Notes: generated by a model not told the origin, from the letters alone. A stretch of DNA of 64,000 nucleotides from Chryseobacterium daeguense DSM 19388 (GCF_000430825.1 NZ_KE387263.1:177151-241150), one strand, 5' to 3'; positions 35,986 to 46,213 are shown, counted from the stretch's first letter. Numbers and translations: made by a program.

Positions 35986-38949
35986 TTACTTTTTAATCGA
36001 TTTTTTAACCTCTTTTGCTTCCGCTACAATTTCAGGAAAATCCTTATAGTTTTCAATGATCTGATCGCAGGTATAGCTTGCTTGGTAATTATCTTTTAAA
36101 CCAACATAATTTTTCGCCATCAGAACAAGCGCTTTTGCACCCCAATACTCTTCTGAAGCATAGTTATTGGCCAGCTTGAAGATGGTTTCATTGGATGATT
36201 TGAAAGCTTTCCCTTTATTTTGATAATATGCTTTTGCATACAGCGCCTCAGCCGCAACCGAAGTATTGGATGACTTTTCAAGAGATGTATATGCTGTCTG
36301 GGCATCCTTATCTTTCCCGGAATTCATCAGGCTTCTTGCTTTGATTACTTTTGCGGTTTCAATAACTGCTGCAGAATTTTTGTTATTAGCAATTACGGCA
36401 TCAGCCAGTTTTTCAGCTTCAGAGAAATTCTTTTCATCTGCATACAGCTTCATTAATTCTACATTGGCGTAGTTTTTAACATTTACATTAGAAGAATTTT
36501 TAATGTTTTCAAGGTATTTTCTGGCTTCCGCATTGTCACCCTGCGCAATATAAATCTGAGCTAAGCGGGTCTGTGCATCATCCTGATAATCATTTGGAAC
36601 ATTAGCAATTTCCTGTAGAACAAGCAAGGCTTTAGTGGTATCTTTTGTCTGGTAATAACTCTCACCAAGCTCATATTTTGCCTGATAAAGCCCTTCTCCG
36701 GTAGGATTTTGAGTTAAATATCTTTCGTAATAAGAAATGGCGCTTTTATAGTCTTTCTTGGTGAAATATTGTTTTGCTGTTGACAGATTAATCTCATCAA
36801 TTTCCGCAGCATCTACATTTACACCAATACTTTTTGCAAAACTTTCATATCCGGCTACATCACCATTTTTAGTAAAAATCGGTTTAGCGGCCTGAACAAT
36901 TTTCTCCGCATAAGCAGTGTTTTTGTACTGATCACCAAGAGTTTTCAGCTCAGACAATGCTTTATCGCTTTGGTTCTGATCAATGTAATTCTGAGCTCTG
37001 TAAATTGAAGCATTGGCCACAAGGTCTTTATCAGACGAAGTTTTAATAACTTTATTAAAGAAATCATTAGAATTATTAAAATCATCCTGCGCTGCATACG
37101 CCGTTCCGATTTCGTATTGAGCATCATCGTAATAATCGGAGCCCGGGTATTTTGATAAAAGATTCTTAAGGTTGGTAATTTTTGCCTGAGTATCCCCTTT
37201 AAACCCTAAAGCCATAGCTTTCTGATATAAGGTATAATCCGTTGCATCCTCATTTTTGTCATAAATAGCGATGGCTTCGTTCAGATTATTATTAGCATAA
37301 TTAATATCTGCCAGACGAAGTTCCGCATCATTTTTAAACTCAGGTTTTGGATTGGTTAAATATTGCTTAAAATAAGTTTCCGACTGATCAAATTTCTTTG
37401 ATTTAAAATAAGCATACCCTAAATCATAAGGTAACTGCTGCTTTTCAGGGAAATTTTCGTTAAGCAGTTTTTCATAACGTACAATAGCAGAAGGATAGTT
37501 TCCTTTCTGGTAATATACCTGTCCCAGCCAGTATAATGCCCTGTTATTGAATTCTTTATTAATATTAAATCCTAAGCTTCTCAAAAAATACTGTTCTGCT
37601 TCATCATAATTTCCTTTGTTGAATTCTTCTGTTCCCAGTAAATAAGATACTTCCTGATCTACTTTATCAATGTCAGGACTGGAATTTTGAAGCCTGTCGA
37701 TCGCGTTTAAGGTTTCCTTGTAATTTCCTGAATACAAGTAAGATTTCACCAAAAGAGACCTCATTTCTGCACCGTTGGCATCATTCGGGTTTTCATTAAT
37801 ATAATTCTGAATTACCGTTGAAGCACTCTCAAACGGGTTTCCGATATCGTAGCTTAACTTTGCATATTGCTCATGCGCCAGTTTTTTAACCTTTGGATCA
37901 TAATTCATCTGGTAAGACGAGCGGAAAGCAGATAAAGCTTCCTGCTTTTTATCGACCGCCAGATAAGCATTTCCAAGCTGGTAGTAAGCATTTTGAGCCA
38001 ATGCCGAATTGCTGTTTAACAATTGGTTATAATAAGAAACCGCTTCATCATATTTTTTAAGCTGAGCAGCCACAAATCCCATTTCATAAAGGTCATTTTC
38101 AGACGGATTCTGCTGAACGCTCAGGTAATCTTTTAAGTGTGGATAAGCAGAAGTATAATCACCTTTCATGAAATAACTTTCACCGATGATCTTGTGGACT
38201 TCAGCTTTATAAGCATCGGAAATATCTTCGTTAAGCAAAGCATTTCCTTCCGTAATCGCCTTGTCATAATCCTTATCATTGTAATACATCTGCACATAGT
38301 ACGGACGCACCAGTTTTGAATATTTCGGCTGGTCTTTTACAGAATCAAAATACTGGAAAGCTTTGTCATTCTGCCTGTTAGAATAATATAAATGTCCCAG
38401 CATATAAGCAATATCTCCTTTTTGAGACTCATCTGCCGTTTTATAAGCTTCTTCCAGCGCATCAGTAGCCCCTTTGGAGTCCCCCATCATGAATTTCGCA
38501 TATCCTAATTTCAGGATGTACTGGGTATTTTCTTCTTTTGAAAGCTGATATTGGTTAACCTTTTTTAAAGTTTCCAATGCTTTTTCAAAATCTTTTTTTG
38601 CTAAATAATAATCTGCCAGAGGAAGATTAGCCTGAGCAAAATAAGCAGAATTAGGGTATTCTTTCATGAAAGCGGTTAACCCTTCTTCGGCATGATTTTT
38701 CTGAAGAATCACCCCTATTACGTTATCAAAAAACTGCGCAGCTTCCTTTCTTGACCTGGACAAATTCTGGTTATAAAAATATTGTCTGGCATACTCGAAC
38801 TGGGAGGCGTTGTATATTTTGGTCTGGTAAAGATTTTCAGCCAGGTTAAACCTGTAATCTTCCTGTTGGGTAAAGTATTGTGACTGTTGTGCATCGGAGA
38901 TTCCGAAATACAGGACGGCAGTCGCTAGAAGTATTTTTTTTGAGCTCAT
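35986..38949 (-). CDS. Large periplasmic tetratricopeptide repeat protein
   Basis: The 987-residue protein starts at MSSKKILL (ATG at 38949) with signal peptide ILLATAVLYFGISDAQ; the ORF extends 43 codons further upstream without signal or homology. It is almost entirely TPR repeats (for example YYLAKKDFEKALETLKKV, YDEAVSYYNQLLN, YQKGNYPSAIVRYEKLL, YKSAISYYERYL). It is presumably a periplasmic scaffold. It is encoded directly upstream of the barrel protein, which suggests an envelope complex. Length and composition are normal, with no frameshift. Confidence 0.85.
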   Translation of the reverse strand: MSSKKILLATAVLYFGISDAQQSQYFTQQEDYRFNLAENLYQTKIYNASQFEYARQYFYNQNLSRSRKEAAQFFDNVIGVILQKNHAEEGLTAFMKEYPNSAYFAQANLPLADYYLAKKDFEKALETLKKVNQYQLSKEENTQYILKLGYAKFMMGDSKGATDALEEAYKTADESQKGDIAYMLGHLYYSNRQNDKAFQYFDSVKDQPKYSKLVRPYYVQMYYNDKDYDKAITEGNALLNEDISDAYKAEVHKIIGESYFMKGDYTSAYPHLKDYLSVQQNPSENDLYEMGFVAAQLKKYDEAVSYYNQLLNSNSALAQNAYYQLGNAYLAVDKKQEALSAFRSSYQMNYDPKVKKLAHEQYAKLSYDIGNPFESASTVIQNYINENPNDANGAEMRSLLVKSYLYSGNYKETLNAIDRLQNSSPDIDKVDQEVSYLLGTEEFNKGNYDEAEQYFLRSLGFNINKEFNNRALYWLGQVYYQKGNYPSAIVRYEKLLNENFPEKQQLPYDLGYAYFKSKKFDQSETYFKQYLTNPKPEFKNDAELRLADINYANNNLNEAIAIYDKNEDATDYTLYQKAMALGFKGDTQAKITNLKNLLSKYPGSDYYDDAQYEIGTAYAAQDDFNNSNDFFNKVIKTSSDKDLVANASIYRAQNYIDQNQSDKALSELKTLGDQYKNTAYAEKIVQAAKPIFTKNGDVAGYESFAKSIGVNVDAAEIDEINLSTAKQYFTKKDYKSAISYYERYLTQNPTGEGLYQAKYELGESYYQTKDTTKALLVLQEIANVPNDYQDDAQTRLAQIYIAQGDNAEARKYLENIKNSSNVNVKNYANVELMKLYADEKNFSEAEKLADAVIANNKNSAAVIETAKVIKARSLMNSGKDKDAQTAYTSLEKSSNTSVAAEALYAKAYYQNKGKAFKSSNETIFKLANNYASEEYWGAKALVLMAKNYVGLKDNYQASYTCDQIIENYKDFPEIVAEAKEVKKSIKK

Positions 38950-39165
38950 TAATTTAAATTTTAAAATGTTTAGGCCTTGAAATGATGGTCTGTATATTTT
39001 AAATTTTAGGGTGGAATTTATCCACAATTTATCAACGAAAATATCGAAAAGATATTGTATATACAAGCCTTTTAACATATTGTTAGTATGTGGATTATTT
39101 TTTAATAGTTATTAACTTTCTTCTAAGAAATTTTAAGAAAATATTAATTATTTAGCAGAAATAAT

Positions 39166-39173
39166 TACATTTG
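39166..39173 (+). promoter_or_regulatory. -7 promoter box of the amino acid permease gene
   Basis: TACATTTG matches TAnnTTTG and lies 28 bases before the permease ATG. No good -33 box is visible. Confidence 0.45.
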
Positions 39174-39201
39174 TTTTTTTCAAATCAAATATAGACATTG
39201 A

Positions 39202-40872
39202 ATGAATCAACTTTTTAGAAGGAAAAACTATTCAGAAACAGATACATCTACCCATCTATTGAGGGTTTTAGGTGTTTGGGATATTGTATTTTTTGGTATT
39301 GCGGCGATTATTGGTGCAGGAAGCTTCAGCAGTTTGGGAGAAGCCGTTTTCAGAGGGGGTCCCGGTGTTATTTTACTATATTTGATCTGCGGTTTTGCAT
39401 GTGGTTTTACGGCACTTTGCTATGCAGAATTTGCCAGTAGAATTCCTACTGCCGGCTCAGCTTACACTTATGCATATGCCAGTTTTGGTGAATTAATCGC
39501 CTGGATTATCGGCTGGGCGCTGATTATGGAATACTCCTTCGGAAATATATATGTAGCTTTCTCCTGGTCAGACTATTTCACCAGCTTTCTGGAACGCCTC
39601 GGAATGCATATTCCCGATTACTTAACCTGCAGTTACACCGAAGCTAAAAAAGCTTTCAGAAACGGTTCTGAAAACATGGAGCTGCTTAACGCTTGGAACA
39701 ACGCTCCACTGATCGGTAACCTGAAATTCATTGTTGATATCCCGGCTTTGGTTATCAACGGGTTAATTACCTGGTTATGCTATATTGGTGTTAAGGAAAG
39801 TAAAAACTTTAACAATTCACTGGTGATTCTAAAGCTGGCTGTTATTGTTTTAGTAATATTAGTTGGTTTTGCTTACATTAATACAGATAACTGGACGCCC
39901 GTAAACCCAGAAACTCAGGTCGCTTCTTTCATGCCGAATGGCTTTGCCGGAGTGATGAGTGCCGTTTCCGGAGTTTTCTTTGCTTATATAGGTTTTGATG
40001 CATTAAGCGTCCTTTCCGAAGAAACAAAAGATCCTCAGAAAACACTGCCGAAAGGGATGATTATTTCTTTGGTTCTGTGTACATTCATTTATATTGCGTT
40101 AACCTTAGTGTTAACCGGAATGGTTGATTACAGAAAGTTCGATGGTGTGGGAGATCCTCTTTCCTTTATTTTCGAAAAAACTAATGCAAATGTAGCCTGG
40201 ATGGAGCTTGTTGTTTCTTTTGTGGCAATTGTAGCGATTACTACCGTATTATTGGTTTTCCAGATGGGGCAGCCGAGAATATGGTATGCCATGAGCCGTG
40301 ACGGACTGATGCCAAAGAAATTCCAGGAGGTCCATCCAAAATACAAAACTCCTTCATTTGCTACTATTATCACAGGTATCGTTGTAGGAATTCCCATTTT
40401 ATTTACAGATAAAACATTCATCCTTGATTTTACGAGTATCGGGACTATTTTCGCTTTCGTGCTTGTTTGCGCCGGGGTTTTGATGCTTCCTGCCAAAGAA
40501 AAGATCAAGGGAAGATTCCACCTTCCTTATATTAATGGTAAATTTATTTTTCCTCTTATTTTTATCGGCGGATTGGTATTTTTCTATTTCTGGCAGCCTG
40601 ACTTTTTCCATAATTTAATGGACTGGAAAGATGCTGATGAAGGCGAATTCAGAGCTTCAATGTTCTTTTTTATTTTAATTAATCTCGTTCTATGTATCGT
40701 AACTTTTATTAAAAACCTTTCATTAATTCCTTTAATAGGATTAAGCTCATGCTTATACCTTCTTACCGGAATGAGCCATGAAAACTGGTTCTGGTTTGGG
40801 TTATGGTTTGCAGTAGGACTGGTAATCTATTTCTGTTACGGCTACAGAAACAGTAAGCTCGGAAAATCATAA
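39202..40872 (+). CDS. APC family amino acid permease (CAT-like)
   Basis: The 556-residue transporter has about 12-14 hydrophobic segments. The APC core motif is visible: WDIVFFGIAAIIGAGSFSSLG (TM1), YAEFASRIPTAGSAYTYAY (TM2-3), GWALIMEY, FFAYIGFDALSVLSEETKDP (TM6 and the following loop) and GQPRIWYAMSRDGLMP. The C-terminal extension has extra helices, as in cationic amino acid transporters. It probably imports basic or other amino acids with protons. It is a single gene with its own promoter box and terminator. Confidence 0.9.
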   Translation: MNQLFRRKNYSETDTSTHLLRVLGVWDIVFFGIAAIIGAGSFSSLGEAVFRGGPGVILLYLICGFACGFTALCYAEFASRIPTAGSAYTYAYASFGELIAWIIGWALIMEYSFGNIYVAFSWSDYFTSFLERLGMHIPDYLTCSYTEAKKAFRNGSENMELLNAWNNAPLIGNLKFIVDIPALVINGLITWLCYIGVKESKNFNNSLVILKLAVIVLVILVGFAYINTDNWTPVNPETQVASFMPNGFAGVMSAVSGVFFAYIGFDALSVLSEETKDPQKTLPKGMIISLVLCTFIYIALTLVLTGMVDYRKFDGVGDPLSFIFEKTNANVAWMELVVSFVAIVAITTVLLVFQMGQPRIWYAMSRDGLMPKKFQEVHPKYKTPSFATIITGIVVGIPILFTDKTFILDFTSIGTIFAFVLVCAGVLMLPAKEKIKGRFHLPYINGKFIFPLIFIGGLVFFYFWQPDFFHNLMDWKDADEGEFRASMFFFILINLVLCIVTFIKNLSLIPLIGLSSCLYLLTGMSHENWFWFGLWFAVGLVIYFCYGYRNSKLGKS

Positions 40873-40894
40873 GAAATATTATTTTTAATATAGA

Positions 40895-40925
40895 AAGGCA
40901 AAATTGTTAACCGCAGTTTTGTCTT
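40895..40925 (+). terminator. Terminator of the permease gene
   Basis: The stem AAGGCAAAA/TTTTGTCTT has one mismatch and is followed by a T run, 23 bases after the stop codon. Confidence 0.6.
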
Positions 40926-40991
40926 TTTTATTTTGGTTAAACTTTGGCGAAATTATTGCTTAACTTTTTAATAACTTAACTAATACACGCC

Positions 40992-41327
40992 ATGTCAGAA
41001 AGAATAAAAACATTCAAAGAATTTTACCAGTTTTATTTAACCGAGCACAGTAAAATGGGGACAAGGATTTTTCATTTTATAGGAACTTTGCTTGTCTTTG
41101 TGGTTATAGGATATGTTATCAGCTCCGGGAAAGAAAGATTTTTATGGTACATTCCGATTTTCGGCTATGGATTTGCCTGGTTCAGCCATGCAGTAATTGA
41201 AAAGAATAAACCTGCTACTTTTAAATATCCGCTTTGGTCTTTGATATCAGATTTCAGGTTATTTTTTGAATTACTGATCGGCAAGCAGAAATTTACCGGG
41301 ATTCCAAAGCAAAAACCAGTGGAATGA
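40992..41327 (+). CDS. DUF962 (Mpo1/YGL010w-like) membrane protein
   Basis: This 111-residue protein carries the family motif FYLTEHSKMGTRIFHFIGTL near residues 14-33 and YGFAWFSHAVIEKNKPATF near 60-78, with two to three hydrophobic segments. Yeast Mpo1 of this family is a dioxygenase for 2-hydroxy fatty acids that uses conserved histidines; the His residues in EHSKMGTRIFH and FSHAV are kept. Activity in bacteria is unproven. It is a single gene followed by a very strong hairpin. Confidence 0.88.
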   Translation: MSERIKTFKEFYQFYLTEHSKMGTRIFHFIGTLLVFVVIGYVISSGKERFLWYIPIFGYGFAWFSHAVIEKNKPATFKYPLWSLISDFRLFFELLIGKQKFTGIPKQKPVE

Positions 41328-41401
41328 GGACTGTTTAAGGTTTAAGATTTTGAGTTTAAAATTTAGGGCTTACTCTAAAATCCAAACAAGATTATTATAA
41401 A

Positions 41402-41442
41402 AAAGTTTCGGCGGGTTTGCAAAGCAAACCCGCCGAAACTTT
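41402..41442. terminator. Bidirectional terminator with a perfect 19-base stem
   Basis: AAAGTTTCGGCGGGTTTGC pairs perfectly with GCAAACCCGCCGAAACTTT around a 3-base loop. It lies between the convergent genes ending at 41327 (+) and 41490 (-), with A/T runs on both sides. The surrounding bases contain recurring GTTTAAAGT-type words. Confidence 0.8.
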
Positions 41443-41489
41443 ATCCTCAATTCAAAGTTTAAACAATAAACTTTAAACACAAACCAAAA

Positions 41490-43511
41490 TTACTTAAATC
41501 GTTTTTTAAAATTAAATTTAAGCATATTCATCAATCCCGGTTCTATGATGTCTATTCCCAGACCAAAGTTACTGTCGGCAATAGTATGATGATTAGACCT
41601 GAAGGTTTCGAACTCATCCTTCGGAATCTCAAGATTAACTAATGGATTAAATTCGATGTAAACCGTCGCTCCGTTTTTGGTGATTTTTTTACGGCTGGTA
41701 AAATCAAAATACGGGTTTTTGATTGAGCTTTCCTGCGCGGTATATTTTTCATCCGTATCAATTTTTTGATCCGTATAAAGGTTGATTTCATACTTTTCAC
41801 TATCGAAATTATGCCAGAAAGGAAGATCCTTATGAATAAAATCCCGCGCGCTGGCTTTCACTACGTTTCGGTCAAAATACATTAGGAATCTGTTATTTCT
41901 TGGATCAGTATAATATGGATTTTCAACCGTGGACTGATACTGAATCTTAAACTCATTCAGCTTTTTATCATCACTTATAATGTCTATTACAGCGTCTTTA
42001 AAGATATTCCTGATATCCGTTCCATTCCTGTCATTCGAGTAGTTCAGGCTGTAAAAAAGGAAATTATTCCAGCTGTCCACCACTTCCCTTTTGTTGGTAT
42101 TTTTAAAATATCTTCGCATCGCATTTGCCCGGTTTCCTTTGTAGGTTGTGGTCAAAACCAGCTTTCCCGTAGAATTTTGAGCATTAAATTCCACCTTTTC
42201 ATCAATACAGAAATAAGGATATTTGTAAGGTTTTCTTTCCTTCAGTTCCTGATCAGGCCTTACTTCAAGATAATGCATGAAATAGATAAAGCCACGGTTT
42301 TCAAGCAGCCCAAATTCATCTCGGATTGTGGCATCCACGAAATATTCTTCACCATTATGCCTGATTTTAACAATAACATGATTGAATGTAAGCAAAGAAG
42401 GCAAATAATATTTAATATAAAAATCTGTGTGGAAATTCACCAGAACAATAGAAGAATCTACCCCAATATAATCAAGAATTACCTTCAGCAAAACAGATTT
42501 CGCTTTACAGTCGCCCTGCTTGTTCTCATAAGTAATGGAAGGCTCCTGCGGTTTGTGACCATTCATTTCATCAGCATTAAAAATATAGTAAATATTATTC
42601 TGAACATATTCTATTGCAAACTGAATTTTTTCATCCAGATCAGAAATTAAGTCTAATTTTTCTACCAGGTTTGGTGCATATTCAGGCAAAGAAGCTTTGT
42701 TGAAAATTTCTTCGTAAATAGGAGCAATATAGTTCGAAAGTTCCTTCCAGCTGCTTTCTGTGGCGAAGTCTATGTATGGGAAAATCTCACGGTTGGCATC
42801 TACCGGATTAATGTAATTTTTTTCTTCAAAAACAAACTTTTCTCCTTTATTCAAATAATGAACTTCCGGTTCCAAAACATCTCCATTCTCATTTCTGAAG
42901 AACGTTTTCTTGTAGGCAATCGTTTGCTCCCGGTCATTGATGAAAGTAAATTTGTAGCTTCCGTAAGCCCAATAATTATCGGGACTTACCCACACATATT
43001 TTGAGAATTCTTTCCTTAAAAAATCACGGTCTGTAAAAGCTTTTACTCTGGAATCTTCCAAAATCAAAATATCATTAAGGCGTAAATCTTTAATGGTAAT
43101 ATTAATCTTCTTATTGCTGCTTAAGATACCTCCGCTGCTTTGGTTTTCACTGTCCAGCACTTTAATTTTCATATCCGGAATTTTATCTACCAAAACCCCA
43201 TCCCTTAAAACACTGATTCTGTGAATATTATACACCTCATTTTCTTCCACCACAATGTCCATCACCGAAGCTCTTTCAAGGTTTGAAGGTTCATTGAGAG
43301 TGTAAGCCATGCAGACATATTCGTTGTTTTCTGTATTGCTGGTGTAGTATTTTTTATCTAAAAAATAGCAGTAATCTCTTCCTTCACTGATCTGTTTTTT
43401 TGCAAAATCGGAATCTTTTATTCTTTCTATAAGCTCAAAATCCTCAATATTCCCAGCCCACGACGAAGTTTTTTCAATTTTATAATTTTCCGCCTCTACT
43501 TGATTATCCAT
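41490..43511 (-). CDS. DUF3857 and transglutaminase-like domain protein
   Basis: The 673-residue protein has an N-terminal DUF3857-type beta domain, then a transglutaminase-like core with the Cys in NKQGDCKAKSVLLKVILDYI, His in LTFNHVIVKI and Asp in EYFVDATIRDE. A C-terminal DUF3858-like beta region follows. No convincing signal peptide is present at this start, though family members are usually exported. It may act on proteins or peptides at the envelope; the true substrate is unknown. It is a single gene on the minus strand. Confidence 0.85.
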   Translation of the reverse strand: MDNQVEAENYKIEKTSSWAGNIEDFELIERIKDSDFAKKQISEGRDYCYFLDKKYYTSNTENNEYVCMAYTLNEPSNLERASVMDIVVEENEVYNIHRISVLRDGVLVDKIPDMKIKVLDSENQSSGGILSSNKKINITIKDLRLNDILILEDSRVKAFTDRDFLRKEFSKYVWVSPDNYWAYGSYKFTFINDREQTIAYKKTFFRNENGDVLEPEVHYLNKGEKFVFEEKNYINPVDANREIFPYIDFATESSWKELSNYIAPIYEEIFNKASLPEYAPNLVEKLDLISDLDEKIQFAIEYVQNNIYYIFNADEMNGHKPQEPSITYENKQGDCKAKSVLLKVILDYIGVDSSIVLVNFHTDFYIKYYLPSLLTFNHVIVKIRHNGEEYFVDATIRDEFGLLENRGFIYFMHYLEVRPDQELKERKPYKYPYFCIDEKVEFNAQNSTGKLVLTTTYKGNRANAMRRYFKNTNKREVVDSWNNFLFYSLNYSNDRNGTDIRNIFKDAVIDIISDDKKLNEFKIQYQSTVENPYYTDPRNNRFLMYFDRNVVKASARDFIHKDLPFWHNFDSEKYEINLYTDQKIDTDEKYTAQESSIKNPYFDFTSRKKITKNGATVYIEFNPLVNLEIPKDEFETFRSNHHTIADSNFGLGIDIIEPGLMNMLKFNFKKRFK

Positions 43512-43657
43512 ACTTTATTTCGTTATTAATGTTTATTTGGTAAAAAAAATTGAAGGTTCAAATTAATTAAATTAAAAATAAAAAACAATAGAAAAACTAC
43601 TGTATGACCAAGTATACTTCGGCACAATAATTGGTTTTTTAAGTTGAAAATCATGTT

Positions 43658-44005
43658 ATGATAAGTTTATCAGCTACTTTAAAAAAAATAATTACGCTTG
43701 CAGGAATAGCTGTATTAGTACAGTGTACAACCGCCAATACCGCATCATCCGGAACAGAACAGACATTAATTGTAGGCCCTAAAACCCGCGACTGCACCGG
43801 AATAGCTCCCATGAAATGCCTGCAGATAAAAGAAAAACCAACAGATAACTGGACCATTTTTTACAGCAATATCGCAGGCTTCACTTATGAGCCGGGATTT
43901 GAATATGTTTTAAAAGTAAGAACAGAAAAAATTGCCAATCCTCCCGCTGACGGCTCTTCCATATCATATACACTGGTAAAGCAGGTATCCAAGACAAAGA
44001 AATAA
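43658..44005 (+). CDS. DUF4377 domain lipoprotein, copy 1
   Basis: This 115-residue protein has an N-terminal signal with a lipobox-like LVQC (cysteine near residue 23). It carries the DUF4377 pattern TLIVGPKTRDCTGIAPMKCLQIK, then NWTIFYSNIAGFTYEPGFEYVLKVR. The domain is often found in heat-shock-type HslJ/META lipoproteins, but no META domain is present here. Function unknown. A paralogue follows 22 bases downstream in the same direction. Confidence 0.78.
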   Translation: MISLSATLKKIITLAGIAVLVQCTTANTASSGTEQTLIVGPKTRDCTGIAPMKCLQIKEKPTDNWTIFYSNIAGFTYEPGFEYVLKVRTEKIANPPADGSSISYTLVKQVSKTKK

Positions 44006-44027
44006 TTTAATTCAAAATAAAAAAACG

Positions 44028-44393
44028 ATGAAAAAAATGTTATTGTGCGGTCTTCTGATGACTTCAGTAATTGCTTTTGCTCAGGAGGAAGCTCCAAAAA
44101 ACCCTAATCTTAAAAAGGTATCCAAGTCGGTAACTTCAACAAAAACGATGATTATCGGCCCGAAAAGACTACAATGCATCGGTATCATGCAGACCGGCGA
44201 CTGCTACCAGGTAAAGCAGGACAAGAACCAGAAAAACTGGGAAAGTTTCCCGTATGCAATCAAAGGATTCAAACATGTTGAGGGATATGAATATGTGATC
44301 AGCGTAAAGGTGGTTCCTTCAAAAGAGGCTCTGGAAGGCGCAAAAGAAGATTATATTTATCTTAAAACTATTTCTAAAAAGAAAGTGAAATAA
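44028..44393 (+). CDS. DUF4377 domain secreted protein, copy 2
   Basis: This 121-residue protein has signal peptide MLLCGLLMTSVIAFAQ and the same DUF4377 layout as the previous gene: MIIGPKRLQCIGIMQTGDCYQVK, NWESFPYAIKGFKHVEGYEYVISVK. It appears to be a diverged tandem duplicate that is secreted rather than lipid-anchored. Two conserved cysteines in each copy could form a disulfide. Function unknown. Confidence 0.78.
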   Translation: MKKMLLCGLLMTSVIAFAQEEAPKNPNLKKVSKSVTSTKTMIIGPKRLQCIGIMQTGDCYQVKQDKNQKNWESFPYAIKGFKHVEGYEYVISVKVVPSKEALEGAKEDYIYLKTISKKKVK

Positions 44394-44399
44394 TAAAAA

Positions 44400-44417
44400 A
44401 ACCTCCGGCTGGAGGTT
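44400..44417. terminator. Bidirectional terminator between DUF4377 and SPFH genes
   Basis: The stem AACCTCC/GGAGGTT has a 4-base loop with an A run before and a T run after. It serves the convergent genes ending at 44393 and 44426. Confidence 0.8.
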
Positions 44418-44425
44418 TTTTTTGT

Positions 44426-45373
44426 TTACATATTGCTTTTGTGCTCATGCTCGGGGGAAGGTTTGGGATAATTCCCTTTTGTAACTTCACCTACGGTATT
44501 TGCAGTAGTCATAGCCACTACCAGGTCATTCAGCATATTGCTTGCCGCAGTCGGCGAATTCGGGAGTAAAACGAGATTACTCCTATTACTCGCACCCACA
44601 GAATGCAGCGTGTCATAATGCTGTGTAACCACAATCAGAGCCGAGGCTTCGTGAGAGTTTATATCAACATTATTCAGCATTCTTACGGATTCTTCAAGAC
44701 CTTTTGCAATTTCTCTCCTCTGATCTGCAATACCTTGTCCCTGCAGTTTTTTAGATTCAGCTTCTGCTTTTGCAACCGCCACAATCCTGATTCTCTGTGC
44801 CTCAGATTCGTACTCTGCCGCTGTTTTTTCTCTTTCTGCCGCGTTAATCCTGTTCATTGCATGTTTTACCTGTTCGTCAGGATCAATATCGGTTACCAAT
44901 GCCTTGATAATATCGTAGCCATAGCTTTGCATGGCTTCCTGCAGCTCTCCTTTTACAGCAATTGCAATGTCGTCTTTTTTTACAAAAACATCATCCAGCT
45001 TCAGCTTCGGAACTTCGGCTCTTACCACATCGAAAACATAGGATGTAATCTGATTTTCAGGGTTTTCCAAACGATAATAAGCGTCTCCTACCTGCGTTCT
45101 GATTACCTGGTACTGAACGGAAATTTTCATTTTAATAAAAACATTGTCCAAAGTTTTGGTATCAATCATTACATCCAGCTGCTGGATTCTCAGGTTCAAT
45201 CTTTTCGCGATCTGATCAATGATCGGAAGCTTCAGATGCAGGCCGGAATGCTTTACTCCATGAAATTTCCCGAAACGTTCAATAATAGCCGCTGTCTCTT
45301 GTTTTACTACAAAAAACGAGGCGAAGAAAATAATTAGCCCAATAAAAATTACGGGCGCCAGAAACAAACTCAT
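44426..45373 (-). CDS. SPFH/Band 7 domain protein (stomatin/QmcA-like)
   Basis: The 315-residue protein has an N-terminal membrane helix (residues 3-23) and a Band 7 domain (QETAAIIERFGKFHGVKHSGLHLKLP; QYQVIRTQVGDAYYRLENPE). A charged coiled coil follows (AEREKTAAEYESEAQRIRIVAVAKAEAESK) and then a C-terminal oligomerisation region. SPFH proteins form ring scaffolds in membranes and often assist proteases such as FtsH. No NfeD partner is adjacent. The long antisense frame opposite it is a shadow. Confidence 0.92.
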   Translation of the reverse strand: MSLFLAPVIFIGLIIFFASFFVVKQETAAIIERFGKFHGVKHSGLHLKLPIIDQIAKRLNLRIQQLDVMIDTKTLDNVFIKMKISVQYQVIRTQVGDAYYRLENPENQITSYVFDVVRAEVPKLKLDDVFVKKDDIAIAVKGELQEAMQSYGYDIIKALVTDIDPDEQVKHAMNRINAAEREKTAAEYESEAQRIRIVAVAKAEAESKKLQGQGIADQRREIAKGLEESVRMLNNVDINSHEASALIVVTQHYDTLHSVGASNRSNLVLLPNSPTAASNMLNDLVVAMTTANTVGEVTKGNYPKPSPEHEHKSNM

Positions 45374-45592
45374 AGCTTTAATTTTTTTTAATGTGTCGTA
45401 ATAATTTTTGTTTTGTTAAAAAACACTTATCAACTGTGTCTCCTTAAATATAATAAAAATAATTGAGTAAAGATCTCAGGAATTTGAGGGGAAAGTCAGA
45501 TATAGCTACCATGCAGGTTAACTTCCGGCCCGGATTCTTCAATTTAACCAACTTTAAAAGAAAAACCTTAATTTTGAGTATAGATTATTCTT

Positions 45593-46174
45593 ATGACCGA
45601 TGCCAAAGAAATCCTTAAACAGCATATTTTAAAATTCATCTCTGTAAATGATGAACAGCTTGATTATGTTTTCTCCCATTTCGAAATAATCAATTTAAAA
45701 AAAGGACAAAGCCTGATTTCTGAAGGAGATTTTATAGATCATGAATATTTCGTGCTGGATGGCTGTCTGAAAGCATTTTATTTTAATGATAATATGAAAA
45801 TGTTTATCCTGCAGTTTGCCATGCCGACATGGTGGGTCACCGATTTTGATGCGCTTTATAATAAGACCAGAGCCACCATTAATGTAGACTGCATTAGCAA
45901 TGCCCGAATTTTATCACTTTCAAACGAAAACAGGGAAAAAATCTGCCGTGAACTTCATGAGCTGGAGTATTTTTTCAGATGGAGAACCAATAAAGGTTAC
46001 GTCGCCCTGCAGAAACGTCTGCTTTCATTTATGGATAATGATGCAAAATTCAGGTATGAAGAACTATTGTCATTATATCCGCAGCTTTATAACCTTGTTC
46101 CGAAGCATCTGATTGCCGCCTATCTTGGAGTTACCAGGGAAACCTTAAGCAGACTTCATCAATCTAAATCCTAA
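45593..46174 (+). CDS. Crp/Fnr family transcriptional regulator
   Basis: The 193-residue protein has an N-terminal cyclic-nucleotide-binding-like beta-roll (LKKGQSLISEGDFIDHEYFVLDGCLKAFY) and a C-terminal winged helix (VPKHLIAAYLGVTRETLSRLH). It has no FNR-type cysteine cluster, so it is not an Fe-S oxygen sensor. Its effector is unknown. A Crp/Fnr-type palindrome lies 40 bases downstream of its stop, upstream of the YceI operon. This suggests it activates that operon. Confidence 0.88.
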   Translation: MTDAKEILKQHILKFISVNDEQLDYVFSHFEIINLKKGQSLISEGDFIDHEYFVLDGCLKAFYFNDNMKMFILQFAMPTWWVTDFDALYNKTRATINVDCISNARILSLSNENREKICRELHELEYFFRWRTNKGYVALQKRLLSFMDNDAKFRYEELLSLYPQLYNLVPKHLIAAYLGVTRETLSRLHQSKS

Positions 46175-46213
46175 CTTAAACCAACAACCTAAATCTTAAT
46201 CTCAGCCTTAATT

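Noticed and set aside
44603..45337. 244-codon open frame on the plus strand
   Set aside because: It is exactly antisense to the SPFH gene and reads as cysteine- and phenylalanine-rich sequence without a domain; a shadow of biased codon use.
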